Positions 18,601 through 26,681 of a stretch of 64,000 bases of DNA are shown here, one piece after another. This stretch comes from CAYLPJ01 sp964385465 (GTDB lineage: Bacteria; Planctomycetota; Phycisphaerae; SM23-33): NCBI GenBank assembly GCA_964385465.1, contig CAYLPJ010000020.1, forward strand, positions 1 through 64,000. Direction: 5' to 3'. The position numbers and the translations under genes are program-made. The first letter of the stretch is position 1, and each line of letters starts with the position of its first letter. Below the pieces are notes generated by a model. That model saw nothing but the letters and a program-made list of their open reading frames with translations, was not told where the DNA came from and did not search any database.

Positions 18601-20400
18601 GAACGTCTTCTCCAGCAGCCGGGCGTAGCTGGTCCGCTGCGACGGGTCGGCGCGGATGACGGGCACCGTCTCGGTGTCGGGGGCGATCCCGCGGACGATC
18701 TCCTCGATGTCCTGCTTCGCCGTCGGGTTGCCCAGGATGTCGTAGTCCACCCCCGGCGTCGGCTGATGCCCGGTCATCGCGGTGGTCGAGTTGTCCAGCA
18801 CGATGAACGTGATGTCCTGGCCGACCTTCATCGCGTGGGAGATCGCGATCTGCCCGCTGTGGAAGAACGTCGAGTCGCCCATGAAGACGACTTCCTTGTT
18901 CTCGACGAACGGGTCCACGCCGCTGCCGGTCCCCGCGCCGAGGCCCATGCCCGAGTAGTCGTGCATCAGCGGCGTCGTCGGCGGGAACATCAGCATCGTG
19001 TAGCAGCCCGTGTCGCCGTGGAACATCAGGTCCACCGGCTCGCGGTCGTGGTGCTCCCGCATGTACGCCCTGTTGGTGAACCGCTTCTTGATCTCCAAGC
19101 ACACGCTCGCGCTGTCGCGGTGCGGGCAGCCGGGGCAGAACGTCGGCAGCCGGGCCGGCACGTTGCCCAACTCGCCCTCCGCCGTCGAGTCGATCGTCTC
19201 CAGCTCCCTGTCCAGCGCGGCGTACTCGGCCGGGACCGCCACCTTCGCCCCGCCGGCGACCTCCTTCAGCAGCGGCGCCAGGCGGGCGATCACGATCGAC
19301 GGGTGCAGCCCGCGCGTCTCCGGCAGGCCCTTGAGCCCGGCCGGGAACCGCTTGCCCCAGACCTCGACCGCCCCGGCACGCCCGCCGGACTGGCGGTCGC
19401 GGGCGACGATCTCGTGGATCTGCTCCTCCATGAAGCTTCGCCGCTCCTCGACGACGACGATCCGCTCGCACTGATCGGCCAGGCGGCGGATCATCTCCTC
19501 GTCCAGCGGGTAGCTCATGCCGAACTTCAGGATCGGCCAGCGCCCGAGCTGGCCCATCTCGTGGAGGCCCTGGACCAGGTATCCGTACGCCAGCCCGCTG
19601 GTGACGAAGCCCACCGCCCGCCTGTCCCCGCTGTCGGCGGCGTCCTCGATGCGGTTCAGCCCGGTCTCCCTCGCCACCGCCTTCGCACGCTGGAAACGCT
19701 GGGTGTAGCTCTCCTCCTGCCACCACGTCTTCGGCGGAAGCAGGACGCGCTTGTCCAGGTCGATCGACGCCGTGTCCAGCGTCGCCTTCACCCGCGTGTT
19801 GAGCTCGGGATACTGGTTCGGCCGGCATATCACCGACCCCCCGCCGTCGGCGAGGTTGGTGGTCAACACGAACCCGGCGTACAACTCGCTTCGGGATGAG
19901 AGCTTATAGGACAGGTCGACGTAGTCTTTGACTTCCTGGATGTCGGCCGGCTCGATGACGGGGATGTAGAGGTGCCTGGAGATGAACCGGCTGTCGGCGG
20001 GGACCTGGGTGGAGTCCGACCAGGGGTCGTCGCCGTAGACGACGATGGCCCCGCCGCCGGGGTGGGCTCCGGCGAGGCTGCCGAGTGCCAGGGCGTCGGC
20101 GGCGACGTGCACGCCGACGCTCTTGAAGACGATCATCGCCCGCACGGGCAGTGCCTGCGTGCCGTTCAGCGCCGCGGCGGCGAGGGCCTCGTTGTTGTTG
20201 ATGACCGCGCGGATCCCCTTCTCGTTCAGCAGGTCCTTGACGACCGCGAACGCGTCGAAGAAGCCCGCGATCGGACTGCCCGGGTAGCCGCCGAGGTAGT
20301 GCGTACCGCCCTCGGCCTCCAGCGCGCCTTTCAGCAGGGCCTCGTTGCCGGTGAAAATCTGCGGACCCTCACCGGTGAGAAATCGAGGCTCGACATTCAT
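15637..20400 (-). CDS. Three-enzyme fusion: indolepyruvate:ferredoxin oxidoreductase (IorA-IorB) with GltD-like FAD/Fe-S oxidoreductase
   Basis: 1587 aa. Residues 1-640 match IorA: the N-terminal pyrimidine-binding half, FCPGCPHRDS (421-430), and thiamine-diphosphate sites GDTGCYTM (462) and GDS...LDNSTTAMTGH (509-545). Cysteines at 649-661 and 682-694 could hold Fe-S clusters. Residues 730-935 match IorB (GVGGMGAGV at 738). Residues 960-1145 resemble the helical DUF6537 region of long IOR proteins. Residues 1160-1587 match the glutamate synthase small subunit/NADPH oxidoreductase family: CMEC...CxxxxCP and VCPAPCQGRC Fe-S motifs, FAD site GSGPAG (1268), NAD(P) site GGGETG (1406) and the GIFAAGDFAEG motif. 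Known IOR oxidises aryl 2-oxoacids to aryl-CoA with reduction of ferredoxin. The fused GltD part could pass electrons to or from NAD(P)(H); that coupling is inferred. Start at 20400 is preferred to an upstream ATG at 20514 because homology begins there. Confidence 0.9.
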   Translation of the reverse strand: MNVEPRFLTGEGPQIFTGNEALLKGALEAEGGTHYLGGYPGSPIAGFFDAFAVVKDLLNEKGIRAVINNNEALAAAALNGTQALPVRAMIVFKSVGVHVAADALALGSLAGAHPGGGAIVVYGDDPWSDSTQVPADSRFISRHLYIPVIEPADIQEVKDYVDLSYKLSSRSELYAGFVLTTNLADGGGSVICRPNQYPELNTRVKATLDTASIDLDKRVLLPPKTWWQEESYTQRFQRAKAVARETGLNRIEDAADSGDRRAVGFVTSGLAYGYLVQGLHEMGQLGRWPILKFGMSYPLDEEMIRRLADQCERIVVVEERRSFMEEQIHEIVARDRQSGGRAGAVEVWGKRFPAGLKGLPETRGLHPSIVIARLAPLLKEVAGGAKVAVPAEYAALDRELETIDSTAEGELGNVPARLPTFCPGCPHRDSASVCLEIKKRFTNRAYMREHHDREPVDLMFHGDTGCYTMLMFPPTTPLMHDYSGMGLGAGTGSGVDPFVENKEVVFMGDSTFFHSGQIAISHAMKVGQDITFIVLDNSTTAMTGHQPTPGVDYDILGNPTAKQDIEEIVRGIAPDTETVPVIRADPSQRTSYARLLEKTFLADGVKVVIADKECGITRTRRRRREQRADAKRLGYVPVTHHMNINAEVCRFCLACAEMTGCPGLKHVETDYGMKMDTSLSNCVQDGACMRVGACSSFEHVTVRRSRPPRSRIPELGLDDIPEPEKRPVGDVWRACLTGVGGMGAGVATQVLVRAGHKEGHPVIFLDKKGLAIRNGGVLSQVVYNLSDQPITAIIPYGKADLLLGIDVLEAARAMDPKGRTRVASRERTAAVVNTDKVQTISGILGREDFDVRELEKVIRANTRRDDYLARNISRLCEEYLGGKIYANIMMIGFAFQRGLIPVSMHSMAWAIKDTIRADFRKNLMAFNMGRKLVVQPDLFQGPPRRTGWADTLADKCRYTIRRYRGGRGRRIAGRLRELGTETVAAVEGLDEAMKRDVIVRLYDCMRFGGLDYARRYAGRVRRTYEADNAADGYAVTRAVIHTLGKAMLIKDGPFIAELATHPEKHARDRRKYNVNRSNGDRIGYTHYINSSMTLGKRRVHYHLAVPHWAMRLLKHARALRRLPAWHRREKNFLARYEARIDAFAAETHGEYLHALTSLSSAPCMECMNPRCSEAGCPLESHIPDWIRLADERRWPEAVELLHESNNFPEFTGLVCPAPCQGRCKQGAHAYPVQIREIERRIVEKGFEEGWIAPKPPERRTGRKVAVVGSGPAGLAAAQQLARQGHDVTVFEREDAAGGLLRTGIPAFRLDKELIDRRIEQLAAEGVAFRTGVTVGRDVSAGLLREEFDALLLATGATRPRDLSVPGRREKGVHFAMDFLRQQNLSAGGAAGGEGIDVRDKVVAVIGGGETGNDCVEAAVLGGAKAVHQFEIAPAPAPGAVRHAAPREHHPGGNGVDRRWSVATKRFDTDGGHITGLRAVEVQWVESTSGPAMRELPDTEFDTRADVALLALGFDAELDPDLAEQLGLPHEQGRVTVVDNATPVEGIFAAGDFAEGASLVVHAIRSGRKAAERIHAHLEARTPAETPA

Positions 20401-20407
20401 GCCGTCA

Positions 20408-20413
20408 ATTGTA
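20408..20413 (-). promoter_or_regulatory. -10 element suggesting leaderless transcription of the IOR fusion
   Basis: On the minus strand TACAAT lies 7 nt before the ATG at 20400, so transcription would start at or next to the start codon. No Shine-Dalgarno sequence precedes this ATG, unlike most genes here. A weak -35 (TTGGCC at 16-bp spacing) is possible. Both facts fit a leaderless mRNA. Confidence 0.45.
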
Positions 20414-20576
20414 GGAACCCCCCCCACGGGGCCAAAGGCTTTTTCCCGCACGGCGGGCATTCGATGCGCCCCCCCGGGCGGGACGGGTGGATGGAGTCCA
20501 CGAACCGCGCCCACGGGGGCCCTGGAGAGCCCCTGCTCCGCCGCCCGAGCCCGGCGGATGGCTTGGGGTCAACGCG

Positions 20577-21821
20577 CTACGTCAGGACCCACGGCTCGCG
20601 GCGCGGGCGGTCCAGCCAGCGGTTGGCCTCGTCGTCGCCGAGGAACTCTTCCTTCTCGGCGTCCCACTTCAGCGGACGGCCCAGCCAGTAGGCGATGTTT
20701 CCTATGTGGCAGTGCGTGGCCGTGCGGTGGGCGATGGCGATGTCCCGGAACGGCTGCTCCCGCGTGCGGACGCAGTGGAGGAAGTCTCCCATGATCCCGC
20801 CGCGGCCCTTGTAGTTGGGGATGTAGACCTCCGGGGCCTTGCCCCAGCCGCGCCGGTCCACGCCGCGGGGCGGGATCTCCCCGCCGGTGCCGCGGAAGCA
20901 CAGCCGCCCCCAGCCGCCGCCGTGGTAGATCGTCACCCCGCCGGGGTAGATGTATGTCAGCCGCTCGACGTCCTTGCCGTTCGGCGGGATCACCTCCAAC
21001 GGGCCGGCGGTGTGCAGGCCCAGGGCGAACAGCGCCCCGCCGAACGTGTGGCAGCCCCAGTCGGTCATCCCGCCGCCGGAGTAGTCCCGCCACGGGCGGA
21101 AGCCCCCGCGGATCAGCGACGGGTGGAACGGGCGCCAGGGCGCCGGGCCCAGCCACATGTTCCAGTCCACGTCGTCGGGGGTGGGCTCGCCGGGGAGGCG
21201 GTGGGGGCCGGAGGGCCCGCCGACGCTGACGAACGCCTCGGTCGGCTTGCCGATCCGCCCGCCGGCGATCATCTTGTGGAACCAGTTGTAGTCGCCCCAG
21301 ACCCGCTGGCTGCCGCCGGAGAAGACCCGCCCGTAGCGGCGGGCGATGTCGGTCATCCGCCGGCCCTCCCGCACCGTCAGCGTCTCGGGCTTCTCGCAGT
21401 AGACGTCCTTCTCGTGCAGCATCGCGTCGATGCCGATCAACGCATGCCAGTGATCCGGCGTGCCGATCGTGATCGCGTCAATGTCCTCCCGCCGGGTGAT
21501 CTCGCGGAAGTCCTTCACGCACGCGCAGTCCTTGTTGTCGTTTCCGGCGTCCACGTAGCCCTTGGCCCGATCGCGGTGCCGCCCGACCACGTCGCAGACG
21601 GCCACCATCTGCACGTCCCTGTGCCCCATGGCCCCGCGCATGATGCCGGTGCCCCGCCCGCCGACGCCGACGGCCCCCATGACGATCCGCTCGCTGGCCG
21701 GGGCCTTGTCCGGCCCGCCCAGCGCCGAGGAGGTCAGCACGTACGGTGCCGCCGCCGTCGCCGCCGCCGTCTTGAGAAACCCACGCCGTGTCCACGTCCG
21801 ACTGGAACGATCCTGGCTCAT
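20577..21821 (-). CDS. Tat-exported Gfo/Idh/MocA family oxidoreductase
   Basis: 414 aa. The start at 21821 is preferred over 21848 and 21833 because GGAG lies 6 nt upstream. The N-terminus carries a twin-arginine signal (TWTRRGFLKTAAATAAAP) that would export a folded, cofactor-loaded enzyme. A Rossmann motif GVGGRGTG follows at about residue 52, and the family EKP motif (YCEKPETLTV) at about 143. The C-terminal half has the extended planctomycetal form, with a GGGMTDWGCH segment that resembles other secreted members. Known relatives oxidise sugars or glycans with a tightly bound NAD(P); the substrate here is unknown. The gene lies 228 bp downstream of the PK-C-like gene on the same strand and could share its transcript. 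Confidence 0.9.
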   Translation of the reverse strand: MSQDRSSRTWTRRGFLKTAAATAAAPYVLTSSALGGPDKAPASERIVMGAVGVGGRGTGIMRGAMGHRDVQMVAVCDVVGRHRDRAKGYVDAGNDNKDCACVKDFREITRREDIDAITIGTPDHWHALIGIDAMLHEKDVYCEKPETLTVREGRRMTDIARRYGRVFSGGSQRVWGDYNWFHKMIAGGRIGKPTEAFVSVGGPSGPHRLPGEPTPDDVDWNMWLGPAPWRPFHPSLIRGGFRPWRDYSGGGMTDWGCHTFGGALFALGLHTAGPLEVIPPNGKDVERLTYIYPGGVTIYHGGGWGRLCFRGTGGEIPPRGVDRRGWGKAPEVYIPNYKGRGGIMGDFLHCVRTREQPFRDIAIAHRTATHCHIGNIAYWLGRPLKWDAEKEEFLGDDEANRWLDRPRREPWVLT

Positions 21822-22049
21822 CTCGGTCTCCATCGCCCGCGAGGGCATGCTGTCTTCGCAATCTCGTATGTCAGCTCTCAGCTCTCAGACGGCAGATCCC
21901 AGAATGGGACGCCTGGAATCTCTTATCCGCTTTCGCAATCAGGCTCTCCGCACGCCGAATCCGCGTCCATCCGGATTCATCCCCGCCCGAGGCTTCCGTC
22001 TTCAACTCTTCGGCAAATCCTTGCCTCCCTGCTTGAGAAACGCCGACAG

Positions 22050-22619
22050 CTACATCCGCGGCTTGCAGAGGATCTCGTGGACGCGGGTCTCGAAGAAGGC
22101 GTGCGTGTTCGCCGGGGTCAGCACCACGGCCGTGTCCGCACCCCGGCCCGTGCCGGCGATCGCGATCGCCTCCTCGCCGGTCCGCAGCAGACCGGCGTCG
22201 GCGGCCATGCAGGCCACCTCGCAGCAGACCTTCACGCCCTGGCAGAACACGCGCAGGGCATAGGCGACGATCTCGTCGACCTGGATCGCGCCCAGCCGCT
22301 TGTGCACCGCCCGCCCGACCATGCCGAACGCGTGCCCGCTGTGGAACACCGTGCCCCCGCCGGCCTCGATGGCCTGGAGGTGCTCGCCCAGCATGCCGGA
22401 TGCGTTGGGTTCCTTGGAGCCGACCACGCCGGCGGCGACGATCACGCCCACGGCGTCGGTGTCGAAGAGCTTCACCGCCTCGGCGCCGGTCTTGCCGGAA
22501 TACGACGCCAGCACGACCTGGCGGATGCCCAACTCCAGCGCCCGCGTCCTGGCCAGCTCGAGCGTCTCGCCCGTCCGCTCCGGCCCCGCATGCTCGAAGT
22601 ACACCGTCTTGGATTCCAT
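22050..22619 (-). CDS. Pyruvate kinase C-terminal-domain-like protein
   Basis: 189 aa. The start at 22619 follows GGGAGG at 9-nt spacing. A longer frame to 22721 would run into the inverted-repeat element and is rejected. The N-terminus (VYFEHAGPERTGETLELARTRA) and the pattern of alternating strands and helices match stand-alone proteins of the pyruvate kinase alpha/beta-domain fold, of the kind found in archaea and anaerobic bacteria. A conserved SGKTGAEA segment and GHAFGMVGRAVHKR lie in the middle. The C-terminus has several cysteines (VFCQGVKVCCEVACMAAD) and ends ILCKPRM. No pyruvate kinase catalytic barrel is present, so kinase activity is not expected. The role of this family is not known to me. 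Confidence 0.8.
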   Translation of the reverse strand: MESKTVYFEHAGPERTGETLELARTRALELGIRQVVLASYSGKTGAEAVKLFDTDAVGVIVAAGVVGSKEPNASGMLGEHLQAIEAGGGTVFHSGHAFGMVGRAVHKRLGAIQVDEIVAYALRVFCQGVKVCCEVACMAADAGLLRTGEEAIAIAGTGRGADTAVVLTPANTHAFFETRVHEILCKPRM

Positions 22620-22698
22620 GGTTCCAGACCTCCCACCTTTCTTCAACCCGCCCGCCGCTCCTGCGGCGCGTGCGATTTCTCCCCGGGTTGGGGCGAAT

Positions 22699-22826
22699 GG
22701 GGTCAGGTCTTCGAAATTCAATTTTCGGGCCTGGTATCGCGGCCGGCAACGTGACTCAGGCGTCGGACCCGAGCGAGAGAAGCGGCCAGGACACCGGCGA
22801 AAATTGAATTTTGAAGACCTGACCCC
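22699..22826. repeat. 29-bp inverted-repeat element (REP/MITE-like)
   Basis: The left arm at 22699-22727 begins GGGGTCAGGTCTTC and ends ATTTTCG. It is matched in inverse orientation by the right arm at 22798-22826 with 28 of 29 identities. The 70-bp centre shows no coding capacity. It sits alone in the intergenic gap between divergent genes, and its AT-rich arms contrast with the GC-rich surroundings. No transposase is nearby, so if mobile it needs help in trans. RNA from either strand would fold into a very stable hairpin. I saw no second copy in the window. Confidence 0.85.
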
Positions 22827-22876
22827 GGGCGCGCGCGGTAGGCTTCGCCAATCGCCGACGCGAAAGGACCCGAACC

Positions 22877-23683
22877 ATGCTGATTACCGCCCGCGAGGTC
22901 GTCGAGAAGGTACTGCGGGAGATCGATTGCGGGGAGATCGCCAACACGGTGGACACGTTCAAGGCCGGCGATCCCGGCGCGGCGGTGGACGGCGTGGGGG
23001 TGACGTTCACGGCCACGCTGGACGTGCTCAAGCGGGCGGCGGAGGCGGGGCTGAACTTCGTCATCACCCACGAGCCGACATTCTACCACCACCTGGAGGA
23101 CACGACCGCCATCGAGGGCCATGCCGTCCTGGCGGCCAAGCGGCGGCTGATCGCCGACTGCGGGCTGGTGATCTGGCGGTGCCACGATTCCTGGCACCGC
23201 CGACGGCCGGACGGGATCTTCGAGGGCGTGATCGACCAGCTCGGCTGGGCCGAGCACCGCGTGGGCGAGGGCGGCGAGGACGGCGGGCCGTGCGTCTTCG
23301 AGCTGCCGCCGACGACGGTGGGCGAACTGGCGGCCGCGGTCAAGGACGCGGTTGGCGCCAACTGTATACGGGTGGTCGGGGACATGGAGATGGTCAGCGG
23401 CAAGGTGGCCCTGAGCGTGGGCGCCCCGGCGGCGGTGGCCCACAAGCGGATGCTCGGGCGGGATGACGTGGAGGTCCTCGTCGCCGGCGAGGGCCGGGAG
23501 TGGGAGGCCGTCGAATACGTTCGCGACGCCGCCTCGGCCGGGCTTCGAAAGGCGCTGCTGCTGGTCGGTCACTGCGCGTCGGAGGAGGCGGGGATGGCGA
23601 ATTTCGCCGCGTGGCTGTCCGAGTTGATCCCGGGCGTCCCCGTCGAGCACCTCCCCGCCGGCGACCCCTTCACGGCCGTGTGA
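22877..23683 (+). CDS. Nif3-like dinuclear metal-centre protein
   Basis: 268 aa, the usual length for short Nif3/YbgI proteins. AAAGGA precedes the ATG by 8 nt. The N-terminal half has the metal-site segment FVITHEPTFYHH (about residues 60-71), and the C-terminal half has GHCASEEAGM with the second His/Glu pair (about 235-244). Together these form the two-metal centre of the family. Nif3 proteins form hexamers, and some have GTP cyclohydrolase I-type activity, but the physiological reaction is unsettled. The middle (about 115-200) appears to lack the longer insertion seen in some bacterial homologues. It stands alone between the inverted-repeat element and a structured intergenic region. Confidence 0.88.
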   Translation: MLITAREVVEKVLREIDCGEIANTVDTFKAGDPGAAVDGVGVTFTATLDVLKRAAEAGLNFVITHEPTFYHHLEDTTAIEGHAVLAAKRRLIADCGLVIWRCHDSWHRRRPDGIFEGVIDQLGWAEHRVGEGGEDGGPCVFELPPTTVGELAAAVKDAVGANCIRVVGDMEMVSGKVALSVGAPAAVAHKRMLGRDDVEVLVAGEGREWEAVEYVRDAASAGLRKALLLVGHCASEEAGMANFAAWLSELIPGVPVEHLPAGDPFTAV

Positions 23684-23861
23684 CCCCGCTACCTGGGCGG
23701 GGGTGTCCGGCGTGTCCATACGGTGTATACCCTATCCGCTTGGTGGACACCATGTATACACACATAAGGCCTTTTTTTGCAATGATTTATGCGCGATACC
23801 GCCCCGGGTGTCCAGCGTCCGCAGGGGTGGACAGACCCGACACACCGGGTACTGGGCGGGC
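23684..23861 (+). promoter_or_regulatory. Structured intergenic region with interleaved inverted repeats and T-tract
   Basis: A CCCCGC/GCGGGG hairpin spans 23684-23702. Then come GTGTCCA (23712-23718), GTGTATAC (23723-23730), TGGACAC (23744-23750) and GTATACAC (23754-23761). The first pairs with the third and the second with the fourth, an interleaved H-type pseudoknot topology. A run of seven T follows at 23772-23778. GTGTCC words recur at 23703, 23712, 23808 and inverted at 23745. This may be the 3' end and terminator of the Nif3 gene, or a cluster of protein-binding half-sites. The convergent gene ends at 23862. Confidence 0.4.
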
Positions 23862-26681
23862 CTATCCGCCACCCGCCGGGCTGGTTCCCGCAGCGGTCGC
23901 GGGCCGGGTCGAAGGCCTTGTTGTCCAGCCGGTCTCGCCGGCGGGGCCTTTGCTGCCGCGGGCGTCGGAGAAGGTCAGCTCGCCCCACATCTGGCTGCCT
24001 CGCACCAGCCCGGCCTGCTTGGTACGCGGCCAGGCGGCTGTGGCGGGGCTGCGATGGCGGCGGCGGAGCTGGAGGGCGAGGGCCCCCCGCCAGGTCCGCC
24101 CGGCGGCGGGGGCCTCGCCGAGCGACTCGGCCGGGATGAACGCCTCGAAGGTCGCCTCGTCGCCCTCGACGTGCAGCGCGGTTTCGCCGCGGCGGTCGTC
24201 GTAGAGGGTCGCGGGGATGTTGGCGGCCCGTTTCCACTCGCCGGCTCGGGCCTGCCAGCGTCCGTCCTCCCGGGCGGGCATGAGCCAGAACTGGTGGGTC
24301 GTGTCCGCCCATCCCCGGCCGGGGCTGGAGGCGGTGTCGACGAACAGCTCGACGTTGGTCCACTCCCAGAAGCTCCGCGGCTCGGCGGGCTGGAGGTCCC
24401 GGGCGGGGATGCGGGCGGCGAGGTAGAGCCCCTTCGGCGACCAGGCCAGCCGCACCGCCGGGCGGAACGCGTCGTGGGAGATCGCGAAGGCGCCGGCGTC
24501 GAGCTGCCCTTCGGGCCAGTCGCTCAGTCGCCCGTCGATGGTCAACTCGCCGGCGCGGGGCACGCTCAGCCGCCGCGGCCGAAGGGGGATCATCTGCCGG
24601 ACGCCGCCCGGCATGGCGGCGCGGATGCGAACCGTCCCGCTCGTCCCGTCGGCGGCGGTGAACTCCACGGCCGCCCCGTCCTCGCCGACGGTCAGCTTCG
24701 CCGGGCGGACGCTTCCGGCCTCGCCGGCGTCGAGGACGACCTCCACCGTCCCGGCGGCCGCGGGAAGCAGGCGGATGGTTGTCGACTCGCCGGGCGCGTA
24801 GGGTTGCGATCGGGCCTCCAGCGGGCGGCGGACGTTGACGGTCAGGGGCCATTCGCGCCGCCAGCCCTTGCCGGAGGCGGCGGCGGTGATGTCGTACCTG
24901 CCGATCGCAACGGTCGCCGCGCAGGCGAGTGCCCCGTCCTCGGCGGTCAAGCCGGACGGAAGGCCCTCCAGCGTCAGCGACCCCCCGGCCGGCAGGCTCG
25001 CGGAGACGTCCACCTTTCCGCCGGGGAAGCAGTTGAGGATGGTCGGCGAGCGCCACACGGCCCGTCGCTGGGCCTGCCACGCGGCGGGCAGCTCGGGCAG
25101 GCGGAAATAGGTGGGCTCGCCGGTCAGCTCGGCGGCCTCGGTCGGGTTGGCGAACATGTCCAGCGCCTCGGCCTCGGCCAAGACGCGGGGCGCGGGGGCG
25201 GCGTCCTCGACGCACCATGCGGCGGCCAGCCACCCACCGTCGTGCGTGCGGAACAGCAGGCACCACCGCTGGGGGCCGAGGTCCACGCTGCCGGCGTACT
25301 CGGCCCGGGCGGTCAGGAGGGAGACCGCTGCCATGGCCGCGGCGGCCGGTCGCGCGTTCCGGTCGACGTCGAGCAGCCCGCAGGAGCTGAACTTGCCCGT
25401 GCCCGTGCCGTCGCGGTCGAAGAACCAGAACACCTTGTCCACGCCGGCGAACCGGGCGAGCAGGAGCATGCGCGCGAGGTAGACCGCCTGGAGCCTTTCG
25501 CCGACGGCGGGCCCGTAGGTGGCGTCCCAGCCGACCTCCGTCAGCCACGCCTCCTTGCCGTGGTCGTGGGCCAACGTGCTGATCCGCCGAAGCTGGTCGA
25601 GGAACGTCCACGTGCCCCGGCTGTCGATCCCGCCGGTGTTGACGTCCCGCGTGGAACGCTCCGGCGGGACCGTGCCCGTGTAGTAATGGAAGTTCACCGC
25701 CGCCATGTGTTCGCCGGCCGGGGAATTCAGCAGCCGGGCCGCACGGTCGGGATGGATGCCCGCGTCGCCGTTGGGCAGGATGCGTGCCCCGTGCCCGGCC
25801 CGCGCCAGCCCTTCCCCCGCAGCCGCGACGGCCCGGACGTGGCTGGCGCGGTAGGCCTCGAAGCCCGTCCGGTCGCCTCGGTACTGGAGGTCGGCCTCGT
25901 TGTCGATCTCCCAGAAGGGGATGGTGGGGAACGCCCGGCCGAGGCGCTCGTACCCGGCGGCGATGGCGCCGGTGTCGGGCGTGAACCGTTTGCCGTCGGC
26001 GGTGCGATATACCTTCTGCTGGCAAGGCAGGATGGTCACCCCGGCGGCTTCGGCGGCGTCGAGGACGGCGGCGAAGTCCACGCCGTTGGACGCCCGCGGG
26101 GCGGTCTCGCCTCGTTCGAGCCACTGCCAGGAGTAGTCCCTAGCCCAGTGGATGCCCATCCTGGCGAAGGCCTGCCACGGGGCGTTGTGGTGCGTGTTGA
26201 CGCCGATGGGCGACCGCCGCCGCTGCTCGGGAGTCAGGGGCGCGACCGGCACGGGGCGGACGAGCGATGTCCGGGCGGTCGCGGACGGCTTGTCGGCGCC
26301 GGGCCGGCGCAGCTCGGCCTCGAACGCGTAGGCCCCGAACCGTTCCAGCCGCACGGGCACGCGGCGGACCCACTGCCCGACGGGGCGGGCCCGGAGTGCC
26401 CCGGCGGCGACCTGCTCGCCGTTCCAGCCGACGAGCCTGTACCGCAGCTCCAGCGGCGCATCCGGTGGCATCCAGGAGAACAGGCGGACGAACACGCCGC
26501 TGTCGGGCCCGTCGGCGAGGGCGTGAGAGTCCTGCGGGTAGAGCGTGAGGGAGACGTCGCCGGCCTGCGGCGTCTCGGCCGCGGCCGCGGCGGCGGCCAG
26601 GGCCAGCAACGCCGCGGTCGGGCAGGCGGCCCGGAGGGCGCGGCGTCGGTCACCAGTCATCGTCGGTGGCGTGGAGGTCAT
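23862..26681 (-). CDS. Secreted TIM-barrel glycoside hydrolase (clan GH-A, GH39-like) with CBM9-like domain
   Basis: 939 aa. The ATG at 26681 lies 6 nt after GGAG; its first 32 nt overlap the end of the upstream gene, which suggests translational coupling. An alanine-rich signal peptide covers about 1-35. A beta-sandwich (about 40-150) precedes the barrel. The likely acid/base is in FWEIDNEADL (about residue 262) and the nucleophile in LTEVGWD (about 384), the spacing expected for clan GH-A. A beta-rich middle follows. Residues about 714-930 resemble a CBM9 or DOMON-like domain (ELTIDGRLSDWPEG, EWTNVELFVDT). The reaction is inferred to be hydrolysis of a polysaccharide outside the cytoplasm; the substrate cannot be read from sequence. 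Assignment to GH39 is tentative. Confidence 0.82.
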   Translation of the reverse strand: MTSTPPTMTGDRRRALRAACPTAALLALAAAAAAAETPQAGDVSLTLYPQDSHALADGPDSGVFVRLFSWMPPDAPLELRYRLVGWNGEQVAAGALRARPVGQWVRRVPVRLERFGAYAFEAELRRPGADKPSATARTSLVRPVPVAPLTPEQRRRSPIGVNTHHNAPWQAFARMGIHWARDYSWQWLERGETAPRASNGVDFAAVLDAAEAAGVTILPCQQKVYRTADGKRFTPDTGAIAAGYERLGRAFPTIPFWEIDNEADLQYRGDRTGFEAYRASHVRAVAAAGEGLARAGHGARILPNGDAGIHPDRAARLLNSPAGEHMAAVNFHYYTGTVPPERSTRDVNTGGIDSRGTWTFLDQLRRISTLAHDHGKEAWLTEVGWDATYGPAVGERLQAVYLARMLLLARFAGVDKVFWFFDRDGTGTGKFSSCGLLDVDRNARPAAAAMAAVSLLTARAEYAGSVDLGPQRWCLLFRTHDGGWLAAAWCVEDAAPAPRVLAEAEALDMFANPTEAAELTGEPTYFRLPELPAAWQAQRRAVWRSPTILNCFPGGKVDVSASLPAGGSLTLEGLPSGLTAEDGALACAATVAIGRYDITAAASGKGWRREWPLTVNVRRPLEARSQPYAPGESTTIRLLPAAAGTVEVVLDAGEAGSVRPAKLTVGEDGAAVEFTAADGTSGTVRIRAAMPGGVRQMIPLRPRRLSVPRAGELTIDGRLSDWPEGQLDAGAFAISHDAFRPAVRLAWSPKGLYLAARIPARDLQPAEPRSFWEWTNVELFVDTASSPGRGWADTTHQFWLMPAREDGRWQARAGEWKRAANIPATLYDDRRGETALHVEGDEATFEAFIPAESLGEAPAAGRTWRGALALQLRRRHRSPATAAWPRTKQAGLVRGSQMWGELTFSDARGSKGPAGETGWTTRPSTRPATAAGTSPAGGG

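Noticed and set aside
15673..19899. Long plus-strand open frame opposite the IOR fusion
   Set aside because: The minus frame matches known enzymes with intact motifs over its full length; the plus frame has none.
23712..23778. Riboswitch upstream of a gene
   Set aside because: Both flanking genes end here (convergent), so there is no gene downstream for a riboswitch to control; kept only as a structured element.
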